From: Paenibacillus aestuarii
GTDB taxonomy: Bacteria; Bacillota; Bacilli; Paenibacillales; NBRC-103111
Assembly (NCBI RefSeq): GCF_027789125.1
Contig: NZ_JAQFVF010000089.1
Coordinates: 124,001 to 188,000 of the forward strand
DNA: 64,000 bases
Direction: 5' to 3'
In this document: piece after piece, positions 25,737-33,967 of the stretch
Layout: each line of letters starts with the position of its first letter
Position numbering within the stretch: the stretch's first letter is position 1
Notes under the pieces: model-generated
What the model was told of the DNA's origin: nothing
Database searches by the model: none
The model's input: the letters and a program-made list of their open reading frames with translations, nothing else
Translations under genes and position numbers: made by a program

Positions 25737-26450
25737 TTATATGGTAAAGTTGGATTTAGCATTCAGCACTTTATTCACATAACCCTGTGTCTCTTTGGGC
25801 AGCAGATGCAGCTTATTGGACAAGTCCTGATCATTGCGGATACCCAGTCGATCGATTCGGTTCGCCCCCGCGTTATAGGCAGCTAATGCCACGCCTTCAT
25901 TGCCATCATACTTTTTCAGCAAATTGCTTAGGAAATGTGTGCCTGCATCAATATTCTGCTGTGGATCAAAAGGATTCGTGACCCCAAAGCCGCTTCCCGT
26001 ACCGTCCATGAGCTGCATGAGACCCTTTGCTCCAGCTGAGGATACCGCCTGGTGATTAAAATCGGATTCCTGCTTAATCACCGCATTCACCAAAGAAGAA
26101 TCAACGCCATAGCGCTTGCTAGCCGCTTCGACAAGATCTTGGAATGGCACCTTGTCAGTTGCCGTGGACGTCTGGTCAACGCTTTGTAGAGGTGAATAGG
26201 ATTTACTAAGAGCCGATAATGAGCTAAGCGATGTTCCCGCTCCCGCTTGCCCCAAAGCGGCCGTCAACAAATCGCTGCTCGAATCACTGTCGCCGGTGGC
26301 TTGTCCCATCAAAGTTTGTAGAAGTGCGCCAAAATCATCGGAACCGTCCGTGCTCGACGTCCCCTGATTGTCAGAAAACAAGCTGACCTTGTTCAGCAAT
26401 TGCAACTGCAGCAACTGTTTCATCACTCTCGGATCAATGCTGTTCATCAT
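25737..26450 (-). CDS. Lytic transglycosylase domain protein (YjbJ-like)
   Basis: 237 residues. The N-terminal 110 residues are Ser/Thr/Gln-rich and lack a signal peptide. The C-terminal SLT domain has LVNAVIKQESDFNHQAVSSA with the catalytic Glu, then AKGLMQLMDGTGSGFGV and AGTHFLSNLLKKYDGN, AAYNAGANRI. It cleaves peptidoglycan between MurNAc and GlcNAc. A plausible role is wall remodelling or local opening during flagellum or secretion assembly, as for other leaderless SLT proteins. The start is the ATG pair at 26450/26447, with GTGAGG upstream. Confidence 0.88.
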   Translation of the reverse strand: MMNSIDPRVMKQLLQLQLLNKVSLFSDNQGTSSTDGSDDFGALLQTLMGQATGDSDSSSDLLTAALGQAGAGTSLSSLSALSKSYSPLQSVDQTSTATDKVPFQDLVEAASKRYGVDSSLVNAVIKQESDFNHQAVSSAGAKGLMQLMDGTGSGFGVTNPFDPQQNIDAGTHFLSNLLKKYDGNEGVALAAYNAGANRIDRLGIRNDQDLSNKLHLLPKETQGYVNKVLNAKSNFTI

Positions 26451-26537
26451 TAACCTCACTTCATCTAAGTTGTGTTGTTTTTATTGTACACGTTTTGTGC
26501 CTTCACGACCATCCCATTTTCATAGGTATTTCTGCCC

Positions 26538-26570
26538 AAAAATAAGAGGAACAGCCCAGAGGCTGCTCCT
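26538..26570 (-). terminator. Intrinsic terminator after the CNNM/CorC gene
   Basis: GGAGCAGCC, loop TCTG, GGCTGTTCC on the minus strand, then TCTTATTTTT. Confidence 0.8.
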
Positions 26571-26575
26571 TTTGA

Positions 26576-27910
26576 TTATGAAATATTTTGCTGCAAGGCC
26601 GCTTCTTGTTCTGGAATTTTGCGAACAATGACACGGGAGATTCGCAAATGCTCTGTCTCTTCGACGATGAACATCAGCTCATCGTTATAAGTGACTTGCT
26701 GATTTTTGCTTGGCGGAATCTCAATTTGCGAGTAAATCCAGCCGCCGATCGTATCATAATCGTCTGATTCAATATCAACGCCAAAATAATCATTGACTTC
26801 GTCGATTAACAGCAATCCATCGATCGAGAACGTTTGCTCATCCTTGATCTCAATCGTCGGCCGTTCCTCATCAAATTCGTCTTGAATCTCTCCGACGATC
26901 TCTTCCATGATGTCTTCTAGTGTAACAAGACCTGACGTCCCGCCGTACTCGTCAATGAGCAGCGCCATCTGGCTTTTGCGTTTCTGCATCAATTTAAGCA
27001 GATCACTGATTTGAATGGAATCCGGCACCGTCGTAATCGGGCGGATAATTTTTTTGATGCCTTTGAGGTTGGCATCCGGTTTCAAAAGATCCTTAATATG
27101 AACAAATCCGATGATATTATCTTTGTCCGGATCGCATACGGGATAGCGTGTGCGCATTTCCTTTATGGCGATCGAAAGATTTTCCGAAAAGGAAAGCCCT
27201 GCATACAAAACTTCCATCTCGGTTCGTGGGATCATGATTTCTTTGGCAGTTGTTTCAGCGAATTCAAATATATTATCAACAAGCGTTAGCTCTGTATTAT
27301 CTATGAGTCCGTTTTTGTGGCTTTCTTTCATGAGAACGCGAATTTCTTCTTCCGTATGCGCAGAATCATGCTCCGTTGTAGGCTCAATCCCTGCGCGGCG
27401 CAGCATCCAGTTGGAAATTCCATTGAGAATCCAAATGAACGGGTACATTACTTTGTACACGATAACCATCGGGCCGGCGGCACCCAAAGTAATTTGTTCT
27501 GCTTTGCGGATTGCATATGTTTTGGGGAACTGTTCACCCAATGTAATATGCAAGGTTGTCATCAATGAGAAAGCAATGACGAATGTAATCGTGTGAAACA
27601 CCGAATCCGGTAAATTAAGCGGTCTAAACAACGGCTCCAGCACTTTGGCGAACGTCGGTTCCCCGACATAACCAAGCCCGAGTGAAGTGAGCGTAATACC
27701 TAGCTGGCAGGCTGATAAATAAGCGTCGAGATTCATCATGATGCGCTTGGCAAACTTGGCGTTGCGACGGCCTTCCTCCACCAGCGTATCAATGCGGCTT
27801 CCTCTCACTTTGACCATGGCGAATTCCGCGGCAACAAAAAAACCGTTTAAAAGCACTAAAACAAGCATAACTGCAAAACTGACTAACGTTTCCGGTAAAG
27901 GATCTTCCAA
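26576..27910 (-). CDS. CNNM/CorC-HlyC family membrane protein (hemolysin-like)
   Basis: Predicted cation (Mg2+/Co2+) transport protein of 444 residues. The N-terminal DUF21/CNNM domain has four helices (VMLVLVLLNGFFVAAEFAMVKV). Two CBS repeats follow (IMIPRTEMEVLYAGLSF; ITTVPDSIQISDLLKLMQKR, GTSGLVTLEDIMEEIVGEI), then a C-terminal CorC_HlyC domain. The old hemolysin label is historical. The TTG at 27910 has AGGGGAT about 10 bases upstream. It is monocistronic, with a terminator. Confidence 0.9.
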   Translation of the reverse strand: MEDPLPETLVSFAVMLVLVLLNGFFVAAEFAMVKVRGSRIDTLVEEGRRNAKFAKRIMMNLDAYLSACQLGITLTSLGLGYVGEPTFAKVLEPLFRPLNLPDSVFHTITFVIAFSLMTTLHITLGEQFPKTYAIRKAEQITLGAAGPMVIVYKVMYPFIWILNGISNWMLRRAGIEPTTEHDSAHTEEEIRVLMKESHKNGLIDNTELTLVDNIFEFAETTAKEIMIPRTEMEVLYAGLSFSENLSIAIKEMRTRYPVCDPDKDNIIGFVHIKDLLKPDANLKGIKKIIRPITTVPDSIQISDLLKLMQKRKSQMALLIDEYGGTSGLVTLEDIMEEIVGEIQDEFDEERPTIEIKDEQTFSIDGLLLIDEVNDYFGVDIESDDYDTIGGWIYSQIEIPPSKNQQVTYNDELMFIVEETEHLRISRVIVRKIPEQEAALQQNIS

Positions 27911-28229
27911 TACCCTACCTATCCCCTAATAATGCACACTTAGCATCAAGGAGTATAGGTACACCTCCCTTAAATGTCAATTTAAATAGAAAATATCACT
28001 TTTTATTATATAATAATACTCTAATCATTCAAAGGTTCGTTTATGACTCCTGTTGTCAAAAAGTACGAGCAAACGGGAGCATGCATGCTAAAATCGTACG
28101 ACAATGCCTGCATACACCGAAATCGACCCTATCCAGCCGTTTTTTTAGTGAAAAAGTGCGTGAAGAGGGTGCGGGAGTGGTGGAAGCTTCTGGCGGCGAA
28201 GAACATACGAGTGAGGAAAGATCAGGCCG

Positions 28230-28500
28230 GTTGCGTAGGGTTCGCCCCCGACTTTAGTGGCGCGTTAGAGCGCCTTGCGAGGTGATGTCGGTGACCTCTA
28301 AAGCGTGTTAGCCTCTTTAGAGGTGGATCCCCTAGAGACAAAAACCGCTCTAGAGCCGCCTCCGTCCTGCTGCGCGCCCGATGCAGCACAAATAGCGGAA
28401 GAATCTCTTCCGCTATCTGGAGCACCGCTTTGTGCATAGCCGGGTATTGCCGGCTGATGCACTGCTCCCGTTTCGAAGCGCTATGAATAGAACGGGAGCA
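28230..28500. repeat. Cluster of inverted repeats in a 570-base intergenic gap
   Basis: The gap 27911-28480 has no convincing gene. Within it lie consecutive hairpins: GGCGC/GCGCC (28259-28274), CCTCTAAAG/CTTTAGAGG (28295-28323), GCTCTAGAGC (about 28347-28356), ATAGCGGAAGA/TCTTCCGCTAT (28392-28416), and GCTCCCGTT/AACGGGAGC (about 28464-28499). GTTAG recurs in two loops. It resembles an interspersed intergenic repeat or a structured RNA. The family is not identified. Confidence 0.5.
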
Positions 28501-28930
28501 GAAAATAATAAGCGGCAATGGCAACAAGTCCCAGTCCGATGGACCAGGAACCAAGCGCTTTGTTGCCATAAAAGAACGCGATAATACCGAGAACAATCCC
28601 GCTGGCGCCGAGCAAGACAGGCCATACGAAGAGCGATGCGAGTGCAACGAATAAGGCGACATATCCGATCGCTTTGCTGCGCGTCACAGCGTCAACCATC
28701 TCGTCGACTTCTTCGTCGCTGACAGCTGCGGACTCCACGGCCGCTGCGGTTTTGTTCATTTTAGCCGAACGGTACTGCTCAGCATAAGTGATTTTGCGAA
28801 CCGGCGCCGGCACGGCTATTTCCGCCGCGTACTCTTCATTGTGATTCAGGCCGCTTTCCATACGGAGCTGGTCCTGCTGGTAACGTTCCTTTGTGGCTTC
28901 ATCATCATAAGGGACGTCTTTGTTAGTCAT
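28481..28930 (-). CDS. Hypothetical membrane protein, 149 residues
   Basis: The N-terminal 85 residues are charged and cytoplasmic-like (YDDEATKERYQQDQLRME). Then come two or three helices, YVALFVALASLFVWPVLLGAS, VLGIIAFFYGN and GLGLVAIAAYYFLLPF, of a DUF4190-like small-membrane type. Function is unknown. GGAGGCCAC precedes the ATG. It begins about 25 bases after the DUF1540 gene and is probably cotranscribed with it. Its stop lies inside the last hairpin of the downstream repeat cluster. Confidence 0.7.
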   Translation of the reverse strand: MTNKDVPYDDEATKERYQQDQLRMESGLNHNEEYAAEIAVPAPVRKITYAEQYRSAKMNKTAAAVESAAVSDEEVDEMVDAVTRSKAIGYVALFVALASLFVWPVLLGASGIVLGIIAFFYGNKALGSWSIGLGLVAIAAYYFLLPFYS

Positions 28931-28952
28931 GTGGCCTCCATGGCACTAGTAC

Positions 28953-29168
28953 CTAAGAATTCTTTTTGGGCGTAAAGGTATGGCAGCATGTGTTGGCAGC
29001 TTTCTTCGCTACGTCGTGGTGGCTCGTGTCGAACGACTCATTGGCGAATTCTTCATTGTAGGTTGCGTTGGCATGCGCATCCACTTCGATCATAATAGTA
29101 CCTGCATTGCAGTTGTTGCCCTGCGCCCAATATTCGCAGTTCGCTACTGCACATTTTACACTTGGCAT
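28953..29168 (-). CDS. DUF1540 cysteine-rich small protein
   Basis: 71 residues with the DUF1540 pattern: VKCAVANCEYWAQGNNCNAG, then a His/Cys C-terminus DTSHHDVAKKAANTCCHTF. Six cysteines and several histidines suggest metal binding. Related small proteins occur in spore formers. Its role is unknown. AAGGGGTG precedes the ATG at 29168. The longer frame from 29177 starts at a worse site. It lies between the GH15 gene and the 149-residue membrane gene. Confidence 0.82.
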   Translation of the reverse strand: MPSVKCAVANCEYWAQGNNCNAGTIMIEVDAHANATYNEEFANESFDTSHHDVAKKAANTCCHTFTPKKNS

Positions 29169-29209
29169 AATGATCACCCCTTCTACAATTTGCCCGTATC
29201 CAGGGGGAG

Positions 29210-30310
29210 CTATTCTGTCTTTAATTTACTAGATAGCACCAAGAACATCGCCTGCGACCACAACAGTGGCAGCGCGGGTTCACCCCATTTAGCCACCCAT
29301 TCGTTGTAAGCCGGCGCATTGCGCAAGTGATCGGGCACCTGCTCCGGAAGCCTGCCAAGCGAATCCGCCTTGCTGATGATCCAATCCAAGCAGCGCTGCG
29401 CTTCCTCGCTATGTCCAGTTACAGCTTGATACCAGCCGTACCACGCCGTCAGCAGGATCCATTCGCCTCCGCCATAGTAGTTGTCAGCCGGATATCGCTG
29501 CAGACCGCCATGCTTCAAATCCCGTTCGATGGCTTGGACCGTTTGCTGCATAACAGGATCGTCAGCCTCACAAACGCCAAAAGGTACAGCGAGCCACAGC
29601 AAGCTCGTATCTACATCAGGCAGCACAGGCTGCCACACTTCGTTGATACACTGAATAGACTTCACAAAACGCCCATCCCTGACGGCATGCGCATGAAGGA
29701 AAGATCGGATCTCTTCAGCTCTTCCAAGCACGTCCTGACGCTGCTCCAGCTCCCCGATCGCCTTCAGCCCCCCATATACACAAGCAAGTGTGGACGGATG
29801 GACATAATCCGGGAATTCCTCCCAACAATCAAAATTCGGATAATGCCAAAAAGTCATTAAATAATCGACCGTAATCTCGACACTGTCCCTGAGCTCCTCA
29901 AGCAGCTCATGATTGCCGGTAAGCCGGATATGTTCGATGAATCCCCATAGCCAGGTCCCATAGCCGTCCAGCTGAAAATGGCCCCACTCCGAGTTGTCAT
30001 TTCTACCATCCAAATGATAACGTGTTCCCAAAAATTCACTTCTGTCAATCCATTCCTTGCGCTCATGCTTGCCGATCAACGTGTCCACAATGGATCTTTT
30101 ATCATGCAAAACTCGGTGAACCCAACGATAGAAAAGCTCCGCGCTAGCGGATTCACCTGCCAGATCCATCGCATATGCAATAAACGTCCCGTCTCTAAGC
30201 CAACTGTATGTATAATGAGTAAATAACGGCGATGCCGCATAACCGCCGCGGGGGTGCTGATTGAGTTTGATGATCGCCATGCTGCTTGCAGACAATTGTA
30301 GTTGATCCAT
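29210..30310 (-). CDS. Glycoside hydrolase family 15-related protein
   Basis: Intracellular (alpha/alpha)6-barrel enzyme of 366 residues related to glucoamylases and trehalases. GH15 marks include YTYSWLRDGTFIAYAMDLAG near residue 30, WGHFQLDGYGTWLWGF near 105, DCWEEFPDYVHPSTLACVYGGLKAI with a probable catalytic Glu near 155, and YPADNYYGGGEWILLTAWYG near 265. Substrate is likely an alpha-glucan or short glucoside. There is no signal peptide. AGGAGG precedes the ATG at 30310. It lacks the N-terminal beta domain of typical glucoamylases, so it is a short form. Confidence 0.82.
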   Translation of the reverse strand: MDQLQLSASSMAIIKLNQHPRGGYAASPLFTHYTYSWLRDGTFIAYAMDLAGESASAELFYRWVHRVLHDKRSIVDTLIGKHERKEWIDRSEFLGTRYHLDGRNDNSEWGHFQLDGYGTWLWGFIEHIRLTGNHELLEELRDSVEITVDYLMTFWHYPNFDCWEEFPDYVHPSTLACVYGGLKAIGELEQRQDVLGRAEEIRSFLHAHAVRDGRFVKSIQCINEVWQPVLPDVDTSLLWLAVPFGVCEADDPVMQQTVQAIERDLKHGGLQRYPADNYYGGGEWILLTAWYGWYQAVTGHSEEAQRCLDWIISKADSLGRLPEQVPDHLRNAPAYNEWVAKWGEPALPLLWSQAMFLVLSSKLKTE

Positions 30311-30406
30311 AGCGCCTCCTGGGAGCGTAATAACAAACATGAAAAGAAAAGGGATGCGTTTGGTCCTCGCATCCCCTACTGACATTTTTTCTATGAATGA
30401 TTGTAA

Positions 30407-30907
30407 TTATACCTTCTCGCCTTGCATACGGCGCTGTGTGATATAGTCGGTTTCGTAGTACGCCAAGTCTTCGCGAAGCTCTTCGAACACTTTGGACAAC
30501 TCAATTGTCAAATTGCGAACTTCCCGGGACGGCTTTTTGCGGAAGCGGATTGCATCTTGCCCCGTGTAAGCGTAACGTCCGTCTTCGGAATAGCATTCAT
30601 TTTTCGGATAGAAAAAAGTATTCACGCATGTATGATAAACTTCATACAGCACTTTTTCAGAAAAATCTACATTGAACGTTGGACGTCTCAAGCTTACGCC
30701 CAATTTCTCATAGGCAACTTCGCAGAATACGAGCAAATGACGTGTATCTTGCAGATAACCTCTGTAAAATTCGTCCATTGCCGGGTCGTTTTCGACATTC
30801 AATTGAGATAGTGAATGTTGATTCAGAAACAACTCCATTTTGGCAGTCGTTTCTTTTAGCTTGGTACGGGTTGAGTCGCAAATATTTTTGACATTAAAAA
30901 CAGCCAT
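30407..30907 (-). CDS. ypuI: DUF3907 family protein (YpuI)
   Basis: 166 residues matching Bacillus YpuI in layout: YRGYLQDTRHLLVFCEVAYEKL, EKVLYEVYHTCVNTFFYPK, EDGRYAYTGQDAIRFRKKP and a C-terminal ELREDLAYYETDYITQ. All-helical and soluble. In Bacillus it is expressed in sporulation-related conditions but its function is not defined. GAGGAGG precedes the ATG. The GH15 gene starts about 100 bases further on the same strand. Confidence 0.85.
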   Translation of the reverse strand: MAVFNVKNICDSTRTKLKETTAKMELFLNQHSLSQLNVENDPAMDEFYRGYLQDTRHLLVFCEVAYEKLGVSLRRPTFNVDFSEKVLYEVYHTCVNTFFYPKNECYSEDGRYAYTGQDAIRFRKKPSREVRNLTIELSKVFEELREDLAYYETDYITQRRMQGEKV

Positions 30908-31104
30908 TCATGAAGACCTCCTCTAATTGCACTATTCCTATCCTACCATAAAAAAAGCGGAAAAGGTATATGCAATACCACAGTTGCGATGCATAAAAGA
31001 TCCTCTCGCGCCTAAATCTATGGGATGAGCCCTGTTTATGTCCTTGTCGCGACCTATCGAACGCACGAACCAACAATGAGAGTTTCATCAAGGAGGCCTT
31101 CTGT

Positions 31105-33000
31105 ATGTGGCGTTATGTATGCACGTTCCTGCTCGTCGTGGGTTTCGGGATCTTCTTATTTGCCGACAACCCGAACCGCAATACCAAGCCTGGTCCTGAG
31201 GTGTATAGTGTCAAATATGAAACGGCCAGCAAGCAAACCCTGCTAAATCAGGACGTTAAGCTCACCGATGATTTGTGCCGAAGCCAGTGTTCGCTTGATT
31301 TTATCAAGATGGTAGGACGTATAGAAGCTGGTGAAGCCGCCGATAAGGTGTTGAAGGAAATGAAAGCAGACCATGAAAAAATGGATGTACTGATCTGGTC
31401 CAAACCTAATCAACCGTTGGCACAAGGAGTTAAAGCCGGCGACGTGCATGCGGATTACAAAGATCAAGCCAATACGTATTTGAACGAGGCCAAAGCCGCG
31501 GTGGACAAAGGACAGCATTATCAGTCTCCTCCCTTCGGGACAGGAAAGCAAACTTTTTTTGTGCTCGGTGTGCCTTCCCACAAGACATCCGGCTCGCTGG
31601 TTGGGGTCATTCATCAGGAGATTTTGCATCAAGTGGCTGATCATCAACGTAAAAATTTACGGTTAGAACCTTATCCAAACGAAAATCGTTGGAAAATTGA
31701 ATCTGTCGATACCAATACACTGAAAGATAAAGTGGTTAATCATCCGGAGGACAACCAAGGTACTAGCCACTATCATCAAAATGAAGTTGTCGTCCGGTTC
31801 AAACAGGAGCCAACCACCGCGGAGCTGAATCAGATTAAATCCGAAATTAACGCCGGATCGATGCAAAAGCTGGGATATACGTACGTATTCCGCACCGATG
31901 CGATGGAAGCGAAGCAGTTGATGAATTATTTTAAAAAATGGAATGTCGCTTATGTGGAGCCTCATTTTCTATATTTAACAAATAGCTTCGGATTTTTTGA
32001 CCGCCAGCATGGAGATGAGAATAATTCTGACCGCTCAACAGACTATTTCCAGCCAGCCGAGAACCAGAGCACATCAACAATCAGTGCCAATTTTGTACCG
32101 AATGACAACTTGTATAGCAAATATCAATGGAATTTACCTTCCATTGAAACGGTGCAGGGCTGGCAAGTCAACAGAGGCGCTCAGAACGTCATCGTAGGCG
32201 TCGTCGATACCGGTGTAGATCTAAAACATCAGGATTTACAAGGACAACTGCTGCAGGGCTACAATGTCATCAGTGACAACAACGTTCCGCAGGATGACGT
32301 AGGCCACGGAACGCATGTCGCCGGCGTCATTTCTGCCTTAGTAAATAACAACTTAGGGGTTGCCGGCATGACTTGGTACAACAAAGTGCTCCCTGTCAAA
32401 GTGCTCGATCAAACAGGCGCAGGCAGCACGTATTCCGTAGCGCAAGGCATTATTTGGGCTACGGATCACGGAGCCAAAGTAATCAATTTAAGCTTGGGTA
32501 ACTATGCCGATTCCAGTTTTCTCCATGATGCCATCAAATATGCGTTCGACAAAGACGTCGCTTTGATCGCGGCCAGCGGCAACGATAATACAGAGCGTCC
32601 GGGCTATCCGGCTGCGTATGAGGAAGTTTTTGCTGTCGCTGCGACAGATTCCGAGAATAAGAAGGCGCCATTCTCCAATTACGGCGATTATATCGACGTA
32701 GCAGCGCCGGGTGTCAGCATTGCCAGCACCTACCCTGACAACCAATATGCGGCCTTGTCGGGGACTTCGATGGCCAGCCCGCATGTCACCGCGCTCGCTG
32801 CGCTCATCCGCTCGACGAATCCGAACCTCAAGAATACAGAGGTTTATGAGATCATGCGGCAATCAGCTCAGGACTTGGGCGATCCCGGCAAAGATAAATA
32901 TTTTGGGTTCGGGCTTATTGACGTCGTGAAAGCAGTTAAAGCCGCGGCGCAAGCAAAAGGCTCGGTCTCGCAAGCAAACGCGGGCTCCACGAGTCCATAA
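31105..33000 (+). CDS. Membrane-anchored or exported subtilisin-like serine protease (S8)
   Basis: 631 residues. The N-terminal helix (YVCTFLLVVGFGIFLFA) may act as signal or anchor. Residues 30-210 form a domain I do not recognise, with two Cys (LCRSQCSLDF). Residues 220-290 look like an I9-type chaperone (EVVVRFKQEP, MQKLGYTYVFRTDAMEA, VAYVEPHF). The S8 domain has Asp in VGVVDTGVD near residue 368, His in GHGTHVAGVIS near 400 and Ser in GTSMASPH near 554, plus Asn in AASGNDN. All catalytic residues are present. AGGAGGCC precedes the ATG. A strong terminator follows. Confidence 0.92.
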   Translation: MWRYVCTFLLVVGFGIFLFADNPNRNTKPGPEVYSVKYETASKQTLLNQDVKLTDDLCRSQCSLDFIKMVGRIEAGEAADKVLKEMKADHEKMDVLIWSKPNQPLAQGVKAGDVHADYKDQANTYLNEAKAAVDKGQHYQSPPFGTGKQTFFVLGVPSHKTSGSLVGVIHQEILHQVADHQRKNLRLEPYPNENRWKIESVDTNTLKDKVVNHPEDNQGTSHYHQNEVVVRFKQEPTTAELNQIKSEINAGSMQKLGYTYVFRTDAMEAKQLMNYFKKWNVAYVEPHFLYLTNSFGFFDRQHGDENNSDRSTDYFQPAENQSTSTISANFVPNDNLYSKYQWNLPSIETVQGWQVNRGAQNVIVGVVDTGVDLKHQDLQGQLLQGYNVISDNNVPQDDVGHGTHVAGVISALVNNNLGVAGMTWYNKVLPVKVLDQTGAGSTYSVAQGIIWATDHGAKVINLSLGNYADSSFLHDAIKYAFDKDVALIAASGNDNTERPGYPAAYEEVFAVAATDSENKKAPFSNYGDYIDVAAPGVSIASTYPDNQYAALSGTSMASPHVTALAALIRSTNPNLKNTEVYEIMRQSAQDLGDPGKDKYFGFGLIDVVKAVKAAAQAKGSVSQANAGSTSP

Positions 33001-33036
33001 CTCGTTCAGCGTTTGAAGCCACGCGCGCCACTGAAC

Positions 33037-33075
33037 CGGCTGTAGTTCGAAATAACGAGCTACAGCCGTTTTTTT
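33037..33075 (+). terminator. Intrinsic terminator after the S8 protease gene
   Basis: CGGCTGTAG-TTCG and CGAGCTACAGCCG form a stem of more than 12 bp with a short AT loop, then T7. Confidence 0.9.
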
Positions 33076-33365
33076 GCTTCTTGACCATGAAAACGGCCGC
33101 TGCAATTGGGAGAAAATCGCCTACTGCGCGGCGGTGCGGCGGTGGCTATTACAATTTCGCAAAATCGGACTGCAGCAAAAACTAACGCGTGGCTGAGCTC
33201 ACAGCGAGTAAAGAACTGAGACGTTACCTCCCGCCACTGACTTTTCGAACTCAAGAGCAGGCGCTGCAGCATGGCTGCAACAAATGCTGTAGTCCGAAAC
33301 CCAAAACCCATCTGAACAGGCTATCGTTCACACACTCCCCATCTGGGCAGCTGCTAATAAACAAC
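33076..33365. other. Intergenic gap with nothing recognised
   Basis: This stretch between the protease terminator and the RNase P RNA terminator holds short frames on both strands, but none has a ribosome site or recognisable product. No structured RNA or repeat is evident to me. Confidence 0.5.
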
Positions 33366-33400
33366 AAAAAAGGGTTGGTCAGCATCAAGCTGTCCAACCC
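33366..33400 (-). terminator. Intrinsic terminator of the RNase P RNA gene
   Basis: GGGTTGG and CCAACCC arms around a 15-base loop with inner AGC/GCT pairs, followed by T6 on the minus strand. Located about 65 bases after the mature RNA 3' end. Confidence 0.75.
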
Positions 33401-33463
33401 TTATTATTTGTCATTATTATGCAAATACCCGCCAGGCAAAGCCTTGCGGGCAACCGACAGTGT

Positions 33464-33879
33464 AGAAAGTTTGCCGTAAGCCGGGTTCTGTACTTCCAGT
33501 GGTCATAACGGGCGTCTGTTCCCCTGCCACCATTGAAGTGACAATCATCTATCTAGGCTGTACATTGCTGCACAGCTCAAGCGACCAACCCGAACGCGTC
33601 TCGGGCTAAGACTGCCGCTTCGAGAGCGGCTTGCGTTCCTCTAGGTCTTGCTCCAAGTGGGGTTTACCAGGAACTATGTCACCATAGCTCCTCGTGGTCT
33701 CTTACACCACGGTTCCACCCTTGCCTGATCCTTGCCCTAAGGCAAAGCCATCGGCGGTCCATTTCTGTGGCACTATCCTTCAACTCGCGTTGACTGGACG
33801 TTATCCAGCACCCTGCCCTGTGGAGCCCGGACTTTCCTCTCGCGTGTCGCCACGCCAGCGATTGTCTGTCAAACTTTCC
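33464..33879 (-). ncRNA. rnpB: RNase P RNA, type A architecture
   Basis: Catalytic RNA of RNase P, which removes tRNA 5' leaders. Read on the minus strand it has the P1 arms GAAAGTTTG and CAAACTTTC, and the conserved blocks GAGGAAAGTCCGGGCTCC, ACAGGGCAGGGTGCT, GATAGTGCCACAGAAA, GTGGTGTAAGAGACCAC, GGTAAACCCCA, GGAGCAAGACC, CCTAGATAGATGATTGTC and ACAGAACCCGGCTTA. The order and the GGGTTGG...GCTTGAG block match the ancestral type A fold (E. coli-like), not the Bacillus type B fold. About 415 bases. Ends were placed at the P1 arms and may be off by several bases. Confidence 0.95.
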
Positions 33880-33891
33880 GATGCATTTGCT

Positions 33892-33920
33892 AGTATACTA
33901 GGAATGCTCATGAATTACAA
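33892..33920 (-). promoter_or_regulatory. Promoter of rnpB
   Basis: TTGTAA (33915-33920), 17 bases, TATACT (33892-33897) on the minus strand. The predicted start is near 33885, a few bases before the mature RNA. Confidence 0.75.
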
Positions 33921-33967
33921 CCTCGAATGTTTCCACTTCTGCCATGGAGGAAACATCCAACCGAGCC

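Noticed and set aside
28043..28285. Plus-strand ORF of 80 codons in the hairpin-rich gap
   Set aside because: Only a weak AAAGG upstream. The protein has no recognisable fold and its end runs into the inverted-repeat cluster.
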